A model generated the notes under the pieces. The model did not search any database and had not been told where the DNA came from. It saw only the letters and a program-made list of their open reading frames with translations. A DNA stretch of 64,000 nucleotides, from contig CAJTLN010000001.1 of NCBI GenBank assembly GCA_910577505.1, positions 124,001-188,000 on the forward strand, read 5' to 3'. This document shows, one piece after another, positions 50,389 to 60,200 of the stretch. The position numbers were made by a program, and so were the translations under genes. How positions within the stretch are numbered: position 1 is the stretch's first letter; every line of letters begins with the position of its first letter. The DNA is from an uncultured Bacilli bacterium (GTDB lineage Bacteria > Bacillota_I > Bacilli_A > RF39 > UBA660).

Positions 50389-51170
50389 CTAGGATACCCC
50401 ACATACATAAGACCATTAACCATCAAGCCACCCATACCATCTTTTCCATATTTTGTTTTTTCAAGTAACTCAATTATATTAACTTCTTTATTTTTTTCTG
50501 TTAAAGAAACAGTTGTAGCTATAATTGCTGGATCTAAAGCATGAATATTAACTCTTTTAGGGCTACTAGCAAAATCTGCACCAGCCTTAATAAGTTCTTC
50601 ATAATCACTTTGACACGCTCCAGCTATAATAAGTAACTTTTCATGACTTTTCTCATATCTTCTAGCTTCTCTAACCGCTTTTATAAAGTTCTCAGAATTT
50701 TTATAATTTTTTAAATCTGTTTTATCAGTACTTTTCTTAAAATAAGCATCATGACCAGTAATAATCAATATATCTGGATTAACATCTTCAAGTAACTTAT
50801 AAACATTCTTATCAAGTTCTTCTTCTCTTATAGTCTTTCCAAAAGCCATAACTCTATTATTTTTATAAAATTTTAAACATTTTTCTAAATATTCACTATC
50901 TCCATCTAAATGTAATATTCTAGGTGGTAAATAAAAGAACTCATCTCTATCTACTTTATCTAAAATATCTTCTTTAAATAATTCTTCCATAAAATCATCT
51001 TTTTTTCGTTCGTCTGAACATAATACTAAATCTGAAAGCGGGCTATTAGCAATTAACCTCAAATCATAACCTTTTAGTATAGCTTCTCCATCTTGAATAT
51101 CTACTATAACAAAAACAATATCATTATTATAACTATTCCTAGTTACATAATCTCCTATTTTAAATTCCAT
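50385..51170 (-). CDS. yabG: Sporulation-specific protease YabG
   Basis: 261 residues. The N-terminal IGDYVTRNSYNNDIVFVIVD and GYDLRLIANSPL, then RILHLDGDSEYLEKCL, DILIITGHDAYFK, LLIIAGACQSDYEELIKAGA and SSPKRVNIHALDP match YabG, which processes spore coat proteins. YabG belongs to the strongest evidence for sporulation here. It lies between ksgA and veg as in B. subtilis. Confidence 0.95.
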   Translation of the reverse strand: MEFKIGDYVTRNSYNNDIVFVIVDIQDGEAILKGYDLRLIANSPLSDLVLCSDERKKDDFMEELFKEDILDKVDRDEFFYLPPRILHLDGDSEYLEKCLKFYKNNRVMAFGKTIREEELDKNVYKLLEDVNPDILIITGHDAYFKKSTDKTDLKNYKNSENFIKAVREARRYEKSHEKLLIIAGACQSDYEELIKAGADFASSPKRVNIHALDPAIIATTVSLTEKNKEVNIIELLEKTKYGKDGMGGLMVNGLMYVGYPR

Positions 51171-51234
51171 TCAATCACCTTAGTAATCTTATGAAACAAT
51201 TAATTATTTTATTCCATAGAAAAAACAAGTATCT

Positions 51235-52023
51235 CTACTTGCTTAATATATTTGCCATATCAACAAAACAATTTAATGGTATAGATTCAGCTCTAACAGT
51301 TAAATCAAGTCCATAACTTTGTAAAATAGTTAATATCTTATCTAAATCATAGCTTTTTAAATTATTTCTTATATTTTTTCTCTTCATTCTAAAAGAATCT
51401 TGAATTAATCTAAAAAATAAATCTTTATCCTTAACATCTAATTCTTTATTCTTCTTAGATAACTTTATAACAGCGCTATCTACATTAGGAATGGGATCAA
51501 ATGCTTTACGACTTACAAAGAATAACTTTTCTACATCATAATAATAGTTTAAGAATACTGTAATAGCTCCATAATCCTTACTTCCAACTTTAGCACTTAA
51601 TCTATCAGCCACTTCATTTTGTACCATTAAAACCATTGCTTTAACATTTAAAGGACTACTAATCATCTTCTCTATAATAGGAGTAGTAATATAATAAGGT
51701 AAATTAGCTATTACATACAAATCTTTATAATCTATATCTTTTATCTCATCTTCTAAATTAACTTTAAGAAAATCATTATAAATAACCTTAGTTTTTTCAT
51801 CTTCAAATGCTTTTAAATATTTTTCTACTCTTGTATCTACTTCAAAGCATCTTAAATTAGCATGGAATAACTTTAAAAACTTAGTTAAAGCTCCTTGTCC
51901 AGGCCCTACTTCAATTATTAAATCATCTTCTTTTACATCAACACTATCAACTATTTTAGCCAAAACTCCCTTATCTTTTAAGAAATTCTGACCCAAACTA
52001 TGTTTATGTTTAAAATCACCCAA
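51235..52023 (-). CDS. rsmA: 16S rRNA dimethyladenosine transferase
   Basis: About 262 residues. HSLGQNFLKDKGVLAKIVD, the SAM motif IIEVGPGQGALTKFL and the catalytic NLPYYITTPII are diagnostic of KsgA/RsmA, which dimethylates two adenines near the 16S 3' end. The start is probably TTG at 52023, with AGGGAAG eight bases upstream, giving GDFKHKHSLGQNF; a longer frame from 52047 overlaps the 3D-domain gene. Confidence 0.95.
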   Translation of the reverse strand: MGDFKHKHSLGQNFLKDKGVLAKIVDSVDVKEDDLIIEVGPGQGALTKFLKLFHANLRCFEVDTRVEKYLKAFEDEKTKVIYNDFLKVNLEDEIKDIDYKDLYVIANLPYYITTPIIEKMISSPLNVKAMVLMVQNEVADRLSAKVGSKDYGAITVFLNYYYDVEKLFFVSRKAFDPIPNVDSAVIKLSKKNKELDVKDKDLFFRLIQDSFRMKRKNIRNNLKSYDLDKILTILQSYGLDLTVRAESIPLNCFVDMANILSK

Positions 52024-52040
52024 TTTATTCACTTCCCTTT

Positions 52041-52613
52041 TTACCAACCGTTTCTTACAACTTCATAAGTTATTTTCTTTCGACCTACTTCACGTCTTGC
52101 AGCATCCTCAGTTGGCATTAATAAATCTAAACTATTACCTGTAACTCCTCTATCTAAGACAATAGCATATATTGGTTCACTTGATATTGAATTTGCATTA
52201 AATCTTACAACACTACCACAAGCAAGTTGCTTAGATGATGCTACTATTCTTACATTACCATAAGTTTCATCATCATAACTAACAACATTATTCCTGTATA
52301 CATTATAAGATCTTTTACAAGCAAGTGTACCATTACATAATGGACAATCTGCGGCATATCCAGTTAAATCTCCTGTATATTTATTTAAAACAGAACTATT
52401 AGTCTTATTCCTTTCAACTATAACTTCTCTTGGAATCTCTTCTTCTTCCTTTTCTGCCATAGCAGTAAGACCTAAAGTCATATTTAAATTAAAATTTTCA
52501 GTCTTATTTACTGCTTTATCACTTATATTAGCTTGTAATATCACAACTAACAATAGCAATAAGACTATTTTAACCAATTTAAACCCCATCTTTATCCAGT
52601 TAAATTTCTTCAT
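52041..52613 (-). CDS. Exported 3D-domain protein (YabE-like remnant)
   Basis: 190 residues. A membrane/signal segment (about 12-30) precedes a linker and a C-terminal 3D domain: LTGYAADCPLCNGTLAC, VRIVASSKQLACGSVVRF and AIVLDRGVTGNSLDLLMPT with the Asp triad. The fold is a double-psi barrel acting on peptidoglycan. In B. subtilis the YabE protein occupies this place but has extra DUF348 and G5 domains, which are missing here. Four Cys in the domain are unusual and may form disulfides or bind metal. Confidence 0.8.
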   Translation of the reverse strand: MKKFNWIKMGFKLVKIVLLLLLVVILQANISDKAVNKTENFNLNMTLGLTAMAEKEEEEIPREVIVERNKTNSSVLNKYTGDLTGYAADCPLCNGTLACKRSYNVYRNNVVSYDDETYGNVRIVASSKQLACGSVVRFNANSISSEPIYAIVLDRGVTGNSLDLLMPTEDAARREVGRKKITYEVVRNGW

Positions 52614-52662
52614 AAAAATTTCACCTCTAAAAAAGATAAGATTTATATTAGCATTTTACTAA

Positions 52663-53412
52663 CTAAATGTCAAAAAACCTCTTGATATTGTCATTAGTTA
52701 CCAAAGATAATTCTTCCATACTTATTCCTTTTAAATTACATATAAATTCTGCAATATCTTCTACATGTGTGGAATCATTTTTTTGCCCCCTATAAGGAAC
52801 TGGAGTTAAATATGGAGAATCTGTCTCTAAAACTATATTAGATAATTCAATTTTATCTACTACATCCTTTAAATTGCAATTTTTAAACGTTATAACACCA
52901 TTTATGCCTAATAAAAAGCCCATTTTAATATAAATACAAGCTGTTTCATAACTTCCACTAAAACTATGAATAACACCTCTTACATTATACTTTTTTAATA
53001 TTTCTATAGTATCTAAAGTCGCTTCTCTACTGTGAATAATTACGGGTTTATTAACATGTTCAGCTAATTTTAACTGTTTTTCAAATAATTCAATCTGTTT
53101 ATCTTTATTCTCTTTAGTCCAGTAATAATCTAAACCAATCTCGCCAATAGCTACTATTTTATCATCATTAATGTGATCCTCAATAAATTTTAAATCTTCA
53201 TCAGTATAAAATTCTACATTTTCAGGATGAATGCCTAAAGCTCCATACATGTTAGAATATTTCCCAACATTATCTAATACTTCAATATTTGATTTTTTAT
53301 CACATCCGTTGTTAATAACTCTATTAATTTTGCTTTTACTAATTTTATTTATTATTTTATCTAAGTCTTCATAATACTCTTCATATAAATGACAATGTGT
53401 ATCAGTAAACAT
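52663..53412 (-). CDS. tatD: TatD-family metal-dependent deoxyribonuclease
   Basis: About 249 residues. MFTDTHCHLYEEYYEDLD, ALGIHPENVEFYT, AIGEIGLDYYWTKENK, VIIHSREATLDT and LETDSPYLTPVPYRGQKN contain the His, Glu and Asp metal ligands of TatD. It follows metG as in B. subtilis. The start at 53412 has GTGGTG upstream, and an extended -10 (TGGTATAAT) lies about 20 bases before it. Confidence 0.94.
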   Translation of the reverse strand: MFTDTHCHLYEEYYEDLDKIINKISKSKINRVINNGCDKKSNIEVLDNVGKYSNMYGALGIHPENVEFYTDEDLKFIEDHINDDKIVAIGEIGLDYYWTKENKDKQIELFEKQLKLAEHVNKPVIIHSREATLDTIEILKKYNVRGVIHSFSGSYETACIYIKMGFLLGINGVITFKNCNLKDVVDKIELSNIVLETDSPYLTPVPYRGQKNDSTHVEDIAEFICNLKGISMEELSLVTNDNIKRFFDI

Positions 53413-53480
53413 AATAATCACCACTAAAATTATACCAAAATAATTCAGTTCATTAAATAATATATTATTTTCAATATACT

Positions 53481-53616
53481 ATTTCCTGGTAAATATTATT
53501 TCCTGGGTTATATATTTTCCCAGGAAATAGTCCTATTTTAGGGCATTTCCCACACAAGATTTCCCAAGAAATATATAACTCTCTATTTCCTGCGCAATAA
53601 TTATTTCCCAGGAAAT
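53481..53616. repeat. Cluster of seven TTTCCC/TTTCCT palindromic elements
   Basis: Seven related elements between tatD and metG: 53481-53494, 53498-53507, 53515-53528, 53544-53553, 53559-53572, 53585-53598 and 53603-53616. The best are ATTTCCCAGGAAAT (last) and TTTTCCCAGGAAAT (third). Neighbours also pair, e.g. ATTTCCTGGG (53498-53507) with CCCAGGAAAT (53519-53528), a perfect 10-bp stem. Spacing is irregular, so this is not CRISPR. It might be an operator array upstream of tatD or a folding element. Confidence 0.7.
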
Positions 53617-53617
53617 A

Positions 53618-53640
53618 AAAAAGACTTAAGAAATCCTAAG
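53618..53640 (-). terminator. metG terminator
   Basis: On the minus strand GGCTTA pairs with TTAAGTC (one G-U) and is followed by six T, overlapping the metG stop. Confidence 0.65.
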
Positions 53641-55177
53641 CCTTTATGTCTATTCTATCAAATAAGTGAACTGGTTCAGATAAAATATTTCCCACTTCTA
53701 AACCACCAAATTCTTCTGTACTCTCAATAGCTGTTACATCAGTATTTAATTGTTTAAATACTCTTTCTGCAGTTTCTGTTAAGAATGGTTCTAAATAAAC
53801 ACTACAAATTCTAATACTTTCTAGTAAATTATATAATACTGTACCAAGTCTTTCGCGTTTTGTTTCATCTTTAGCTAAACTCCATGGCATTGTATCATCA
53901 ATATATTTATTACATTTTCTAAGTACGTCAAAAATCTCTTGTAATGCTTCTCCTACTTTTAATTCATCCATTTTAGCTGTAACTTTATTTCCCAAAACTA
54001 ATACACTATCAATTAAATCACTATCTATTTGTTCATAAGTATTATGCTCTTGAATAATGCCATCAAAATACTTATAATTCATACTTACTGTTCTATTAAC
54101 TAAATTTCCTAAAATATTAACTAAATCACCATTAATTCTTTCAATTAATAAATCTCTAGTAAATACTCCATCTGAAGCAAAAGGAATTTCATGTAAGAAG
54201 TAATATCTCACAGCATCTACACCAAATTCATTAACCAAATCATCTGCATAAACAACATTTCCCTTTGACTTACTCATCTTACCATCTGCCATAATTAACC
54301 AAGGGTGTCCAAATACTTGTTTAGGTAATGGTAAATCTAAACTCATCAAAAAACATGGCCAATAAATAGTATGAAATCTTATAATATCTTTACCAATTAA
54401 ATGTAAGTCAGCTGGCCATCTATATTTAAATTCTTCAGTAGTTTCATCAAAATCAAAGCCTATATTAGTAATATAATTTGTTAATGCATCTAACCATACA
54501 TATACTACATGTTTTGGATCAAAATCAACCGGAATTCCCCAACTAAATGATGTTCTAGACACACATAAATCTTGTAATCCAGGTTTAATAAAGTTATTAA
54601 TCATTTCATTCTTTCTTGCTGCTGGTTGAATAAATTCAGGATGTGATTCAATATATTCTTCTAATCTATCTTGATATTTAGATAATTTAAAGAAATAAGC
54701 TTCTTCACACTTAGGTTGAACATCTCTACCACAATCTGGACATTTACCATCTACAAGTTGACTTTCAGTCCAAAATGATTCGCAAGGAGTACAATATAAT
54801 CCTTTGTACTCACTCTTATAAATATCTCCCTTATCATACATATATTTAAATATATGTTGAACAACTTTTTCATGTTTAGGATCTGTAGTTCTTACAAAAT
54901 TATCATAACTTGTATTCATTACATCCCAAATATCTTTAATAACTGCAGCCTTTTCATCAACAAACTGTTGAGGAGTTTGTCCTGCTTCCTTAGCTTTTAA
55001 TTCTATTTTCTCACCATGCTCATCTGTTCCAGTTTGAAAATATACATCATATCCTTGTAATCTTTTAAATCTTGCAATAGCATCAGCTAATACAATCTCA
55101 TAAGTATTCCCAATATGAGGTTTTCCTGATGTATATGCTATTGCTGTACTTATATAATAACCATTTTTATTTTCCAT
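53636..55177 (-). CDS. metG: Methionyl-tRNA synthetase
   Basis: 513 residues. YYISTAIAYTSGKPHIGNTY holds the His-Ile-Gly-Asn class I motif, a zinc knuckle lies in YCTPCESFWTES and GKCPDCGRDV, and KMSKSKGNVV is the KMSKS loop. It charges tRNA-Met. The C-terminal tRNA-binding domain of the longer Bacillus enzyme is missing. It is two bases after dut in a transcript with a T-box whose specifier codon is ATG, in line with methionine control. Confidence 0.97.
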   Translation of the reverse strand: MENKNGYYISTAIAYTSGKPHIGNTYEIVLADAIARFKRLQGYDVYFQTGTDEHGEKIELKAKEAGQTPQQFVDEKAAVIKDIWDVMNTSYDNFVRTTDPKHEKVVQHIFKYMYDKGDIYKSEYKGLYCTPCESFWTESQLVDGKCPDCGRDVQPKCEEAYFFKLSKYQDRLEEYIESHPEFIQPAARKNEMINNFIKPGLQDLCVSRTSFSWGIPVDFDPKHVVYVWLDALTNYITNIGFDFDETTEEFKYRWPADLHLIGKDIIRFHTIYWPCFLMSLDLPLPKQVFGHPWLIMADGKMSKSKGNVVYADDLVNEFGVDAVRYYFLHEIPFASDGVFTRDLLIERINGDLVNILGNLVNRTVSMNYKYFDGIIQEHNTYEQIDSDLIDSVLVLGNKVTAKMDELKVGEALQEIFDVLRKCNKYIDDTMPWSLAKDETKRERLGTVLYNLLESIRICSVYLEPFLTETAERVFKQLNTDVTAIESTEEFGGLEVGNILSEPVHLFDRIDIKA

Positions 55178-55179
55178 AA

Positions 55180-55665
55180 TTAATTCTCCTTCTTATTTGT
55201 ACTTCCAAGTCCGCCTTTTCTTTCATTTTTTATAGGTTCCTCATCATCTACTGTTAAAAATGTTGTAAATATTCCTTGAGCTATCCTGTCTCCTACTTTA
55301 ACATCATAATCTTCATCGCCATGATTTTGTAGCCTTAACCAAGCGTGACCTTCATTTGTTTCATTATTATAATAATCTTTTTCAAAAATTCCAATCTGGT
55401 TGCACATTCGTACATTCCATTTAAATCCCATACTAGAACGAACTACTAACATAAACATTTCGTTTTCATTCATTGTAACTTTAATTCCAGTCGGAATTTT
55501 CATATCTTCTCCAGGATGTAATACAAAATCAATAGGACTTTTTAGATCATAGCCTGCACTATACTTTGTTTGACGCATTGGCAATTCATGATTATCATAA
55601 ACATTTTTATCGTTTCCGATATCTTTTTGCCATTGTTCCCAGCTAATCTTTTCAAACTTTCTCAT
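55180..55665 (-). CDS. dut: Deoxyuridine triphosphatase
   Basis: 161 residues of the trimeric dUTPase fold. Motifs in order: AGYDLKSPIDF (I), VVRSSMGFKWNVRM (II), CNQIGIFEKDYYNN (III), VGDRIAQGIF (IV) and the P-loop-like RKGGLGSTNK (V). It hydrolyses dUTP to dUMP and keeps uracil out of DNA. The longer spacing between motifs II and III resembles phage and Bacillota variants. It is the first gene after the methionine T-box. Confidence 0.92.
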   Translation of the reverse strand: MRKFEKISWEQWQKDIGNDKNVYDNHELPMRQTKYSAGYDLKSPIDFVLHPGEDMKIPTGIKVTMNENEMFMLVVRSSMGFKWNVRMCNQIGIFEKDYYNNETNEGHAWLRLQNHGDEDYDVKVGDRIAQGIFTTFLTVDDEEPIKNERKGGLGSTNKKEN

Positions 55666-55682
55666 CTACATCCTCCTAACAA

Positions 55683-55885
55683 AATAAAAAATTCACAATC
55701 TAAGGACGAGTAAGAACCCGCGGTACCACCTTAGTTTATGAATTTATCATACACTTTATTCTTAACGCGAAATAAACGTTTCAGCTCCAGAACCATGTTC
55801 TCAATATTTCATTGAATTCTTTACACCAACCAGAATCTCTCTAAACAACTACTATAAAGGTACTCTTTCCTTCATTGCCAAATAT
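55683..55885 (-). promoter_or_regulatory. T-box riboswitch with Met (ATG) specifier
   Basis: Stem I parts AGAGAGA and GGTTGGTG, the specifier context GAACATGGTTCTGG with ATG at 55796-55794, and the antiterminator T-box segment GGTGGTACCGCGGG (near 55729-55716) are all present. The alternative terminator pairs AATTCATAAACTAAGG with CCTTAGATTGTGAATT before a T run (55690-55745). Uncharged tRNA-Met would stabilise the antiterminator and switch on dut-metG. The specifier matches the metG product. Confidence 0.93.
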
Positions 55886-55916
55886 AAACATAATTTAACA
55901 CAAAAGATTCCCTTTA

Positions 55917-56420
55917 TCAAGATATATTTAACTCTAACATTATAATTTTAGCAAGTAATGTACACATTTCAAAACCTTTTTCATTTATATCACCAAAAAC
56001 TATAATACTACCAATAACACCTTCATTAGTAACTATAGGCAACATATTATATATCCCATTTACTTTATTTTCTCCAAATATAAATTCATTACTTTGACTT
56101 TTAATACTATTACCATTTTTAACCAGTAACTTAACTTCATTTCCTAATTTACATCCGATATTTACCAAATTAGAATATAGTACACATTCTCTATTAACTA
56201 AAATAACTTTTAACTCCAATATTTCAATAAAAGATTTAATCATTTCAATAATCTTCATATTATTATCCAAAGAACTATATTTAGTTAACATAATATCTTT
56301 ATCATTACATGTAATACTTAATACATCTCCTGTATTTATCTGCAACTTACGCCTTATATCCATAGGAATAACTATTCTTCCTAAATTATCTATATTTTTA
56401 ATAAAATTAATATCTTTCAT
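55917..56420 (-). CDS. spoVT: Stage V sporulation protein T
   Basis: About 167 residues. The N-terminal AbrB-type DNA-binding domain (NIDNLGRIVIPMDIRRKL, about 5-50) is followed by a GAF-like domain (about 60-167), the layout of SpoVT, which controls forespore genes late in sporulation. The start at 56420 has GGAGAATTG upstream. In B. subtilis it follows mfd, as here with one extra gene between. Confidence 0.88.
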   Translation of the reverse strand: MKDINFIKNIDNLGRIVIPMDIRRKLQINTGDVLSITCNDKDIMLTKYSSLDNNMKIIEMIKSFIEILELKVILVNRECVLYSNLVNIGCKLGNEVKLLVKNGNSIKSQSNEFIFGENKVNGIYNMLPIVTNEGVIGSIIVFGDINEKGFEMCTLLAKIIMLELNIS

Positions 56421-56511
56421 ACAATTCTCCATTCAATAATAGTTTTTACAAAATAAAGAAAAATATGTATTAAATATATTTAACCATCAAATATATCATT
56501 TCAGTATTAAG

Positions 56512-57147
56512 TTATTTTCCTAAGCCATGATGTGCTTTAGGTATATATCTAGGATTCACTTCTGTTTCATCAAAAAATACATATTCACTCACAAATTTTC
56601 CATTTCTTGTGTCAAAAGCAAATTCATAAGTTAAAGTAGGTTTATGCAACTTGACTGACAAATCTATATCATTATGAAAAGGAACAAATTTTATATTACT
56701 AGAGCAATATATCCTAAGTTCACTCAATAATTCCTCTACACCAATCGTATCCCGACGATCGACATTCCTAAATCCTGGAATAATCATATATTCAATAACC
56801 TTCTCAGTACCATCATCAACTTTACTAATCATCTCATGAAGAGTTACTACTTTACTACTAGGTGATCCATGACCTACCATTCCTTTTTTATTTTTTCGAT
56901 CATAAAACAAAATACCAAAGCATGTATCAAGTGCTTGAGTCCCTATTATTGGTCTTTCCTCACTTGATTCAACTATACAGCACATCTCCGCTAAACTTGA
57001 CTCTTTTAACATTGCATATTTAATTCTATTAAGTTTAGCACATATCTCATCTATTTCTTTATAAGGATCATTTTCTACAATTAATTGAATATTGTTATTA
57101 CTCTTTATTTCTGTTAAATCATTGTAATAAAAATCTTTATCTAACAT
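56512..57147 (-). CDS. CheD-like protein of unknown role
   Basis: About 211 residues. GTQALDTCFGILFYDRKNKK followed by GMVGHGSPSSKVV resembles the CheD chemoreceptor deamidase core, with a candidate catalytic Cys and His in the expected order; the C-terminal half (about 120-211) is not recognised. No chemotaxis gene is present in the window. It is placed between mfd and spoVT. The start at 57147 has AGGTG six bases upstream. The CheD relation is moderate at best. Confidence 0.5.
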   Translation of the reverse strand: MLDKDFYYNDLTEIKSNNNIQLIVENDPYKEIDEICAKLNRIKYAMLKESSLAEMCCIVESSEERPIIGTQALDTCFGILFYDRKNKKGMVGHGSPSSKVVTLHEMISKVDDGTEKVIEYMIIPGFRNVDRRDTIGVEELLSELRIYCSSNIKFVPFHNDIDLSVKLHKPTLTYEFAFDTRNGKFVSEYVFFDETEVNPRYIPKAHHGLGK

Positions 57148-57212
57148 AAAAATCACCTATTATCTAAAATAATCATATCATACTAAATATTCATCAACAT
57201 AAAAAAGAACAA

Positions 57213-60200
57213 CTACTTGTCATTCTTTTCACTAATTTCACTTATAACTTCTTCCATCAATGGAACTATGTAATACAAGAAATGTTCTTTTTGATTTAAT
57301 AAAGTTAAAGCTATAATTACTTGATCATGAATATATCTAAGTCTAAATCTAGGATTAATATTATAAGCTTTAACAAAGAACTTATCTCCTTGAATATTTT
57401 TAGAAACTTCTACCGGTAGCTCTATTTCTATTTCTCTATCACTTTGTCTAACTGTTACTATACCAAGTTTCTCTGCTTGTTTTTCGAACCACTCTTCAAA
57501 CATATATATTTCCATCTGCTTACTAATTTTACCAAATCTATCCTCTAATTCATGTTTAATTTCAAGTAACTTTTTATACCCATCTATCTCATTGATCTTT
57601 TTATGTATCTCAATTTTGATATCTTCATCACTAACATAATCATCACTAATATGAGTTTCAACTTCTACCAAAGACTTATTAGATGTATTTTCATCTTCGT
57701 CTTCTTCGACTACTTCACCCTTCATACGACGCATTTCTTCTTCAATCATTTGCATGTATAATTCAATACCTACTGTATCAACAAATCCTGCTTGTTCTGA
57801 ACCAAGTAAATCTCCGGCACCACGAATAGATAAATCACGCATTGCAATTCGGTATCCGCTACCTAACTCAGTAAATTCCTTTATAGCTTGTAATCTCTTA
57901 ACAGCAATATCATTTAACATCTTCTGTTTATCATACATTAAATATGCATAAGCAATTCTATTACTACGACCAACACGACCTCTTAACTGATACAACTGAG
58001 AAAGTCCAAAATTATCAGCATCATAGATAATCAGTGTATTTGCATTAATAATATCAATACCTGTTTCAATAATCGTCGTACATAACAAGATATCATATTC
58101 ATAATTAACAAATGACTCCATTACATCTTCTAGCTCTTTCTTAGTCATCTGTCCATGTGCATAAGTAATTCTTGCTTCAGGTACTAAATCGTGTAATTGT
58201 TTTAACTTACTCTCAATTGAAGCCACCTTATTATAAAGAACAAATATCTGTCCATTTCTTGATAATTCCTTATAAATAGCATCCTTAACAATCAAATCAT
58301 TCTCTTGAATAACATAAGTTTGAACTGGATATCTATTAGTTGGTGGTGTATCTATAATTGATAAATCCCTTAATCCTGATAAAGCCATCTTTAATGTACG
58401 AGGTATTGGTGTAGCTGATAAGGTAAGAACATTAACATCATTCTTATATTCCTTAATCTTCTCTTTATGAGTAACTCCAAATCTTTGTTCTTCATCAACA
58501 ATCAATAAACCTAACTTAGCAAACTTAACATCTCCAGATAACAAACGATGCGTACCAAATACCAAATCTATTGTTCCTTTTTCCAATCCTTCTAAAATTC
58601 TCTTTGTCTCCTTAGCTGAAGTAAATCTATTCAATAATGCTATCTCTATGGGATAATTCTTAAATCTCTCTAACGCATTCTCATATTGTTGCTTAGAAAG
58701 TATCGTTGTAGGACACAAATAAAATACTTGCTTATTATTAACTATTGTCTTAAACATTGCTCTAAAAGCAACTTCCGTCTTACCGAAACCAACATCTCCA
58801 CATAATAATCTATCCATAGGTACTTCTGAAGCTAAATCTTCATCTATATCTCTTATTGCTTTAGCTTGATCATTAGTTTCAGTATAAATAAACTCACTAC
58901 CAAACACCGCTTCTTCTTCATAAGTTTTAAAAGGAGTACCTTTAACGCTACTACGAGCTGCATATAACTTAATTAACTCCCCACTAATATCTTTAATCTT
59001 ATTACGCAGTTCTCTCTTCTTCTTAACCCAACTAGTACTATTTAACTTATCTAACTTAGGACTACTTCCTTCCTTACCAGCATACTTAAATATTGTACTA
59101 ATCTTCTCTACAGGAATATAAATCTTATCATTTCCTGAATAATTTATCTGAATATAATCCTTCTTAAGACCATTCTTAGTTAAAGTAATAACACCATTAT
59201 AAATACCAATACCATGCATACTATGAACTACATAATCTCCAATAGCAAGCTGTCCAAAATCCTTAATCTTCTTACCTACTTTATAAGAATTCCTATAATT
59301 TATTACAGCATTCTTAACTTTTTCTATATCATTCTCTGTAATAACTACATACTTATCAAAAACAAATCCAACATTAATCTTTTTATATAAAATATTAATC
59401 TCCCTGTCAATAAGTCGATCATTATTAACAACGTGATAATTAGTTAAAAATGGCTCTAAACTTCGTAATTGATTCTCTTTACTCAAGCTTATAACAACTG
59501 TCTTACCACCCGTTATAGACTTATCACAATATTTCCCGAGTAATTCAAAATTACTATTAAAATTCTCTATTTCCTGTGCCTTAAAATTAAGTGCCTTGCC
59601 ATAATCATTATCTCCAATATTATTCAAGTACATTACTTTATTATAGGTGATATCTTCCATCTCAAACATATATTTTTTAGAACTATCTACTTCTTCACTT
59701 AATTTATATTCTGCAATATCTTCAAATAACTTCTTATAAGCTAAATCAATTTGATCTCTATTAATCATAACCACCAAAGGATCATCTAAATAATCACATA
59801 AAGAGCTATTAGTATCACTAATAACTTCTGTATAAGGTCTTATTATAATATCATTTATTTCCCTAATAGATAACTGAGTAGATTCATCAAAATATCTAAT
59901 TGAATCAATATCATCTCCAAAAAACTCAATTCTAATTGGATGATCTTCATCAATAACAAACAAGTCTATAATAAATCCACGTACTGCATACTCACCAGTA
60001 GTAGTAACAATACTTTCTCTTACATATCCATACTTTTCTAAGATTTCTAAAATATCATCTCTTTTAATAGAATCACCTTTAGCAATTTTAAACTCTAAAT
60101 TACTAGTATTATTCTTATCAGGTAAAAATCTTAAAAATCCCATTAAATTAGTTACAACAATTACTTTCTTATTCTTGCGTATAGCTTCTAGTGTTTCTAA

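Noticed and set aside
53481..53616. CRISPR array
   Set aside because: The repeats are short palindromes with irregular 3-17-base spacing, no unique spacers and no cas genes nearby.
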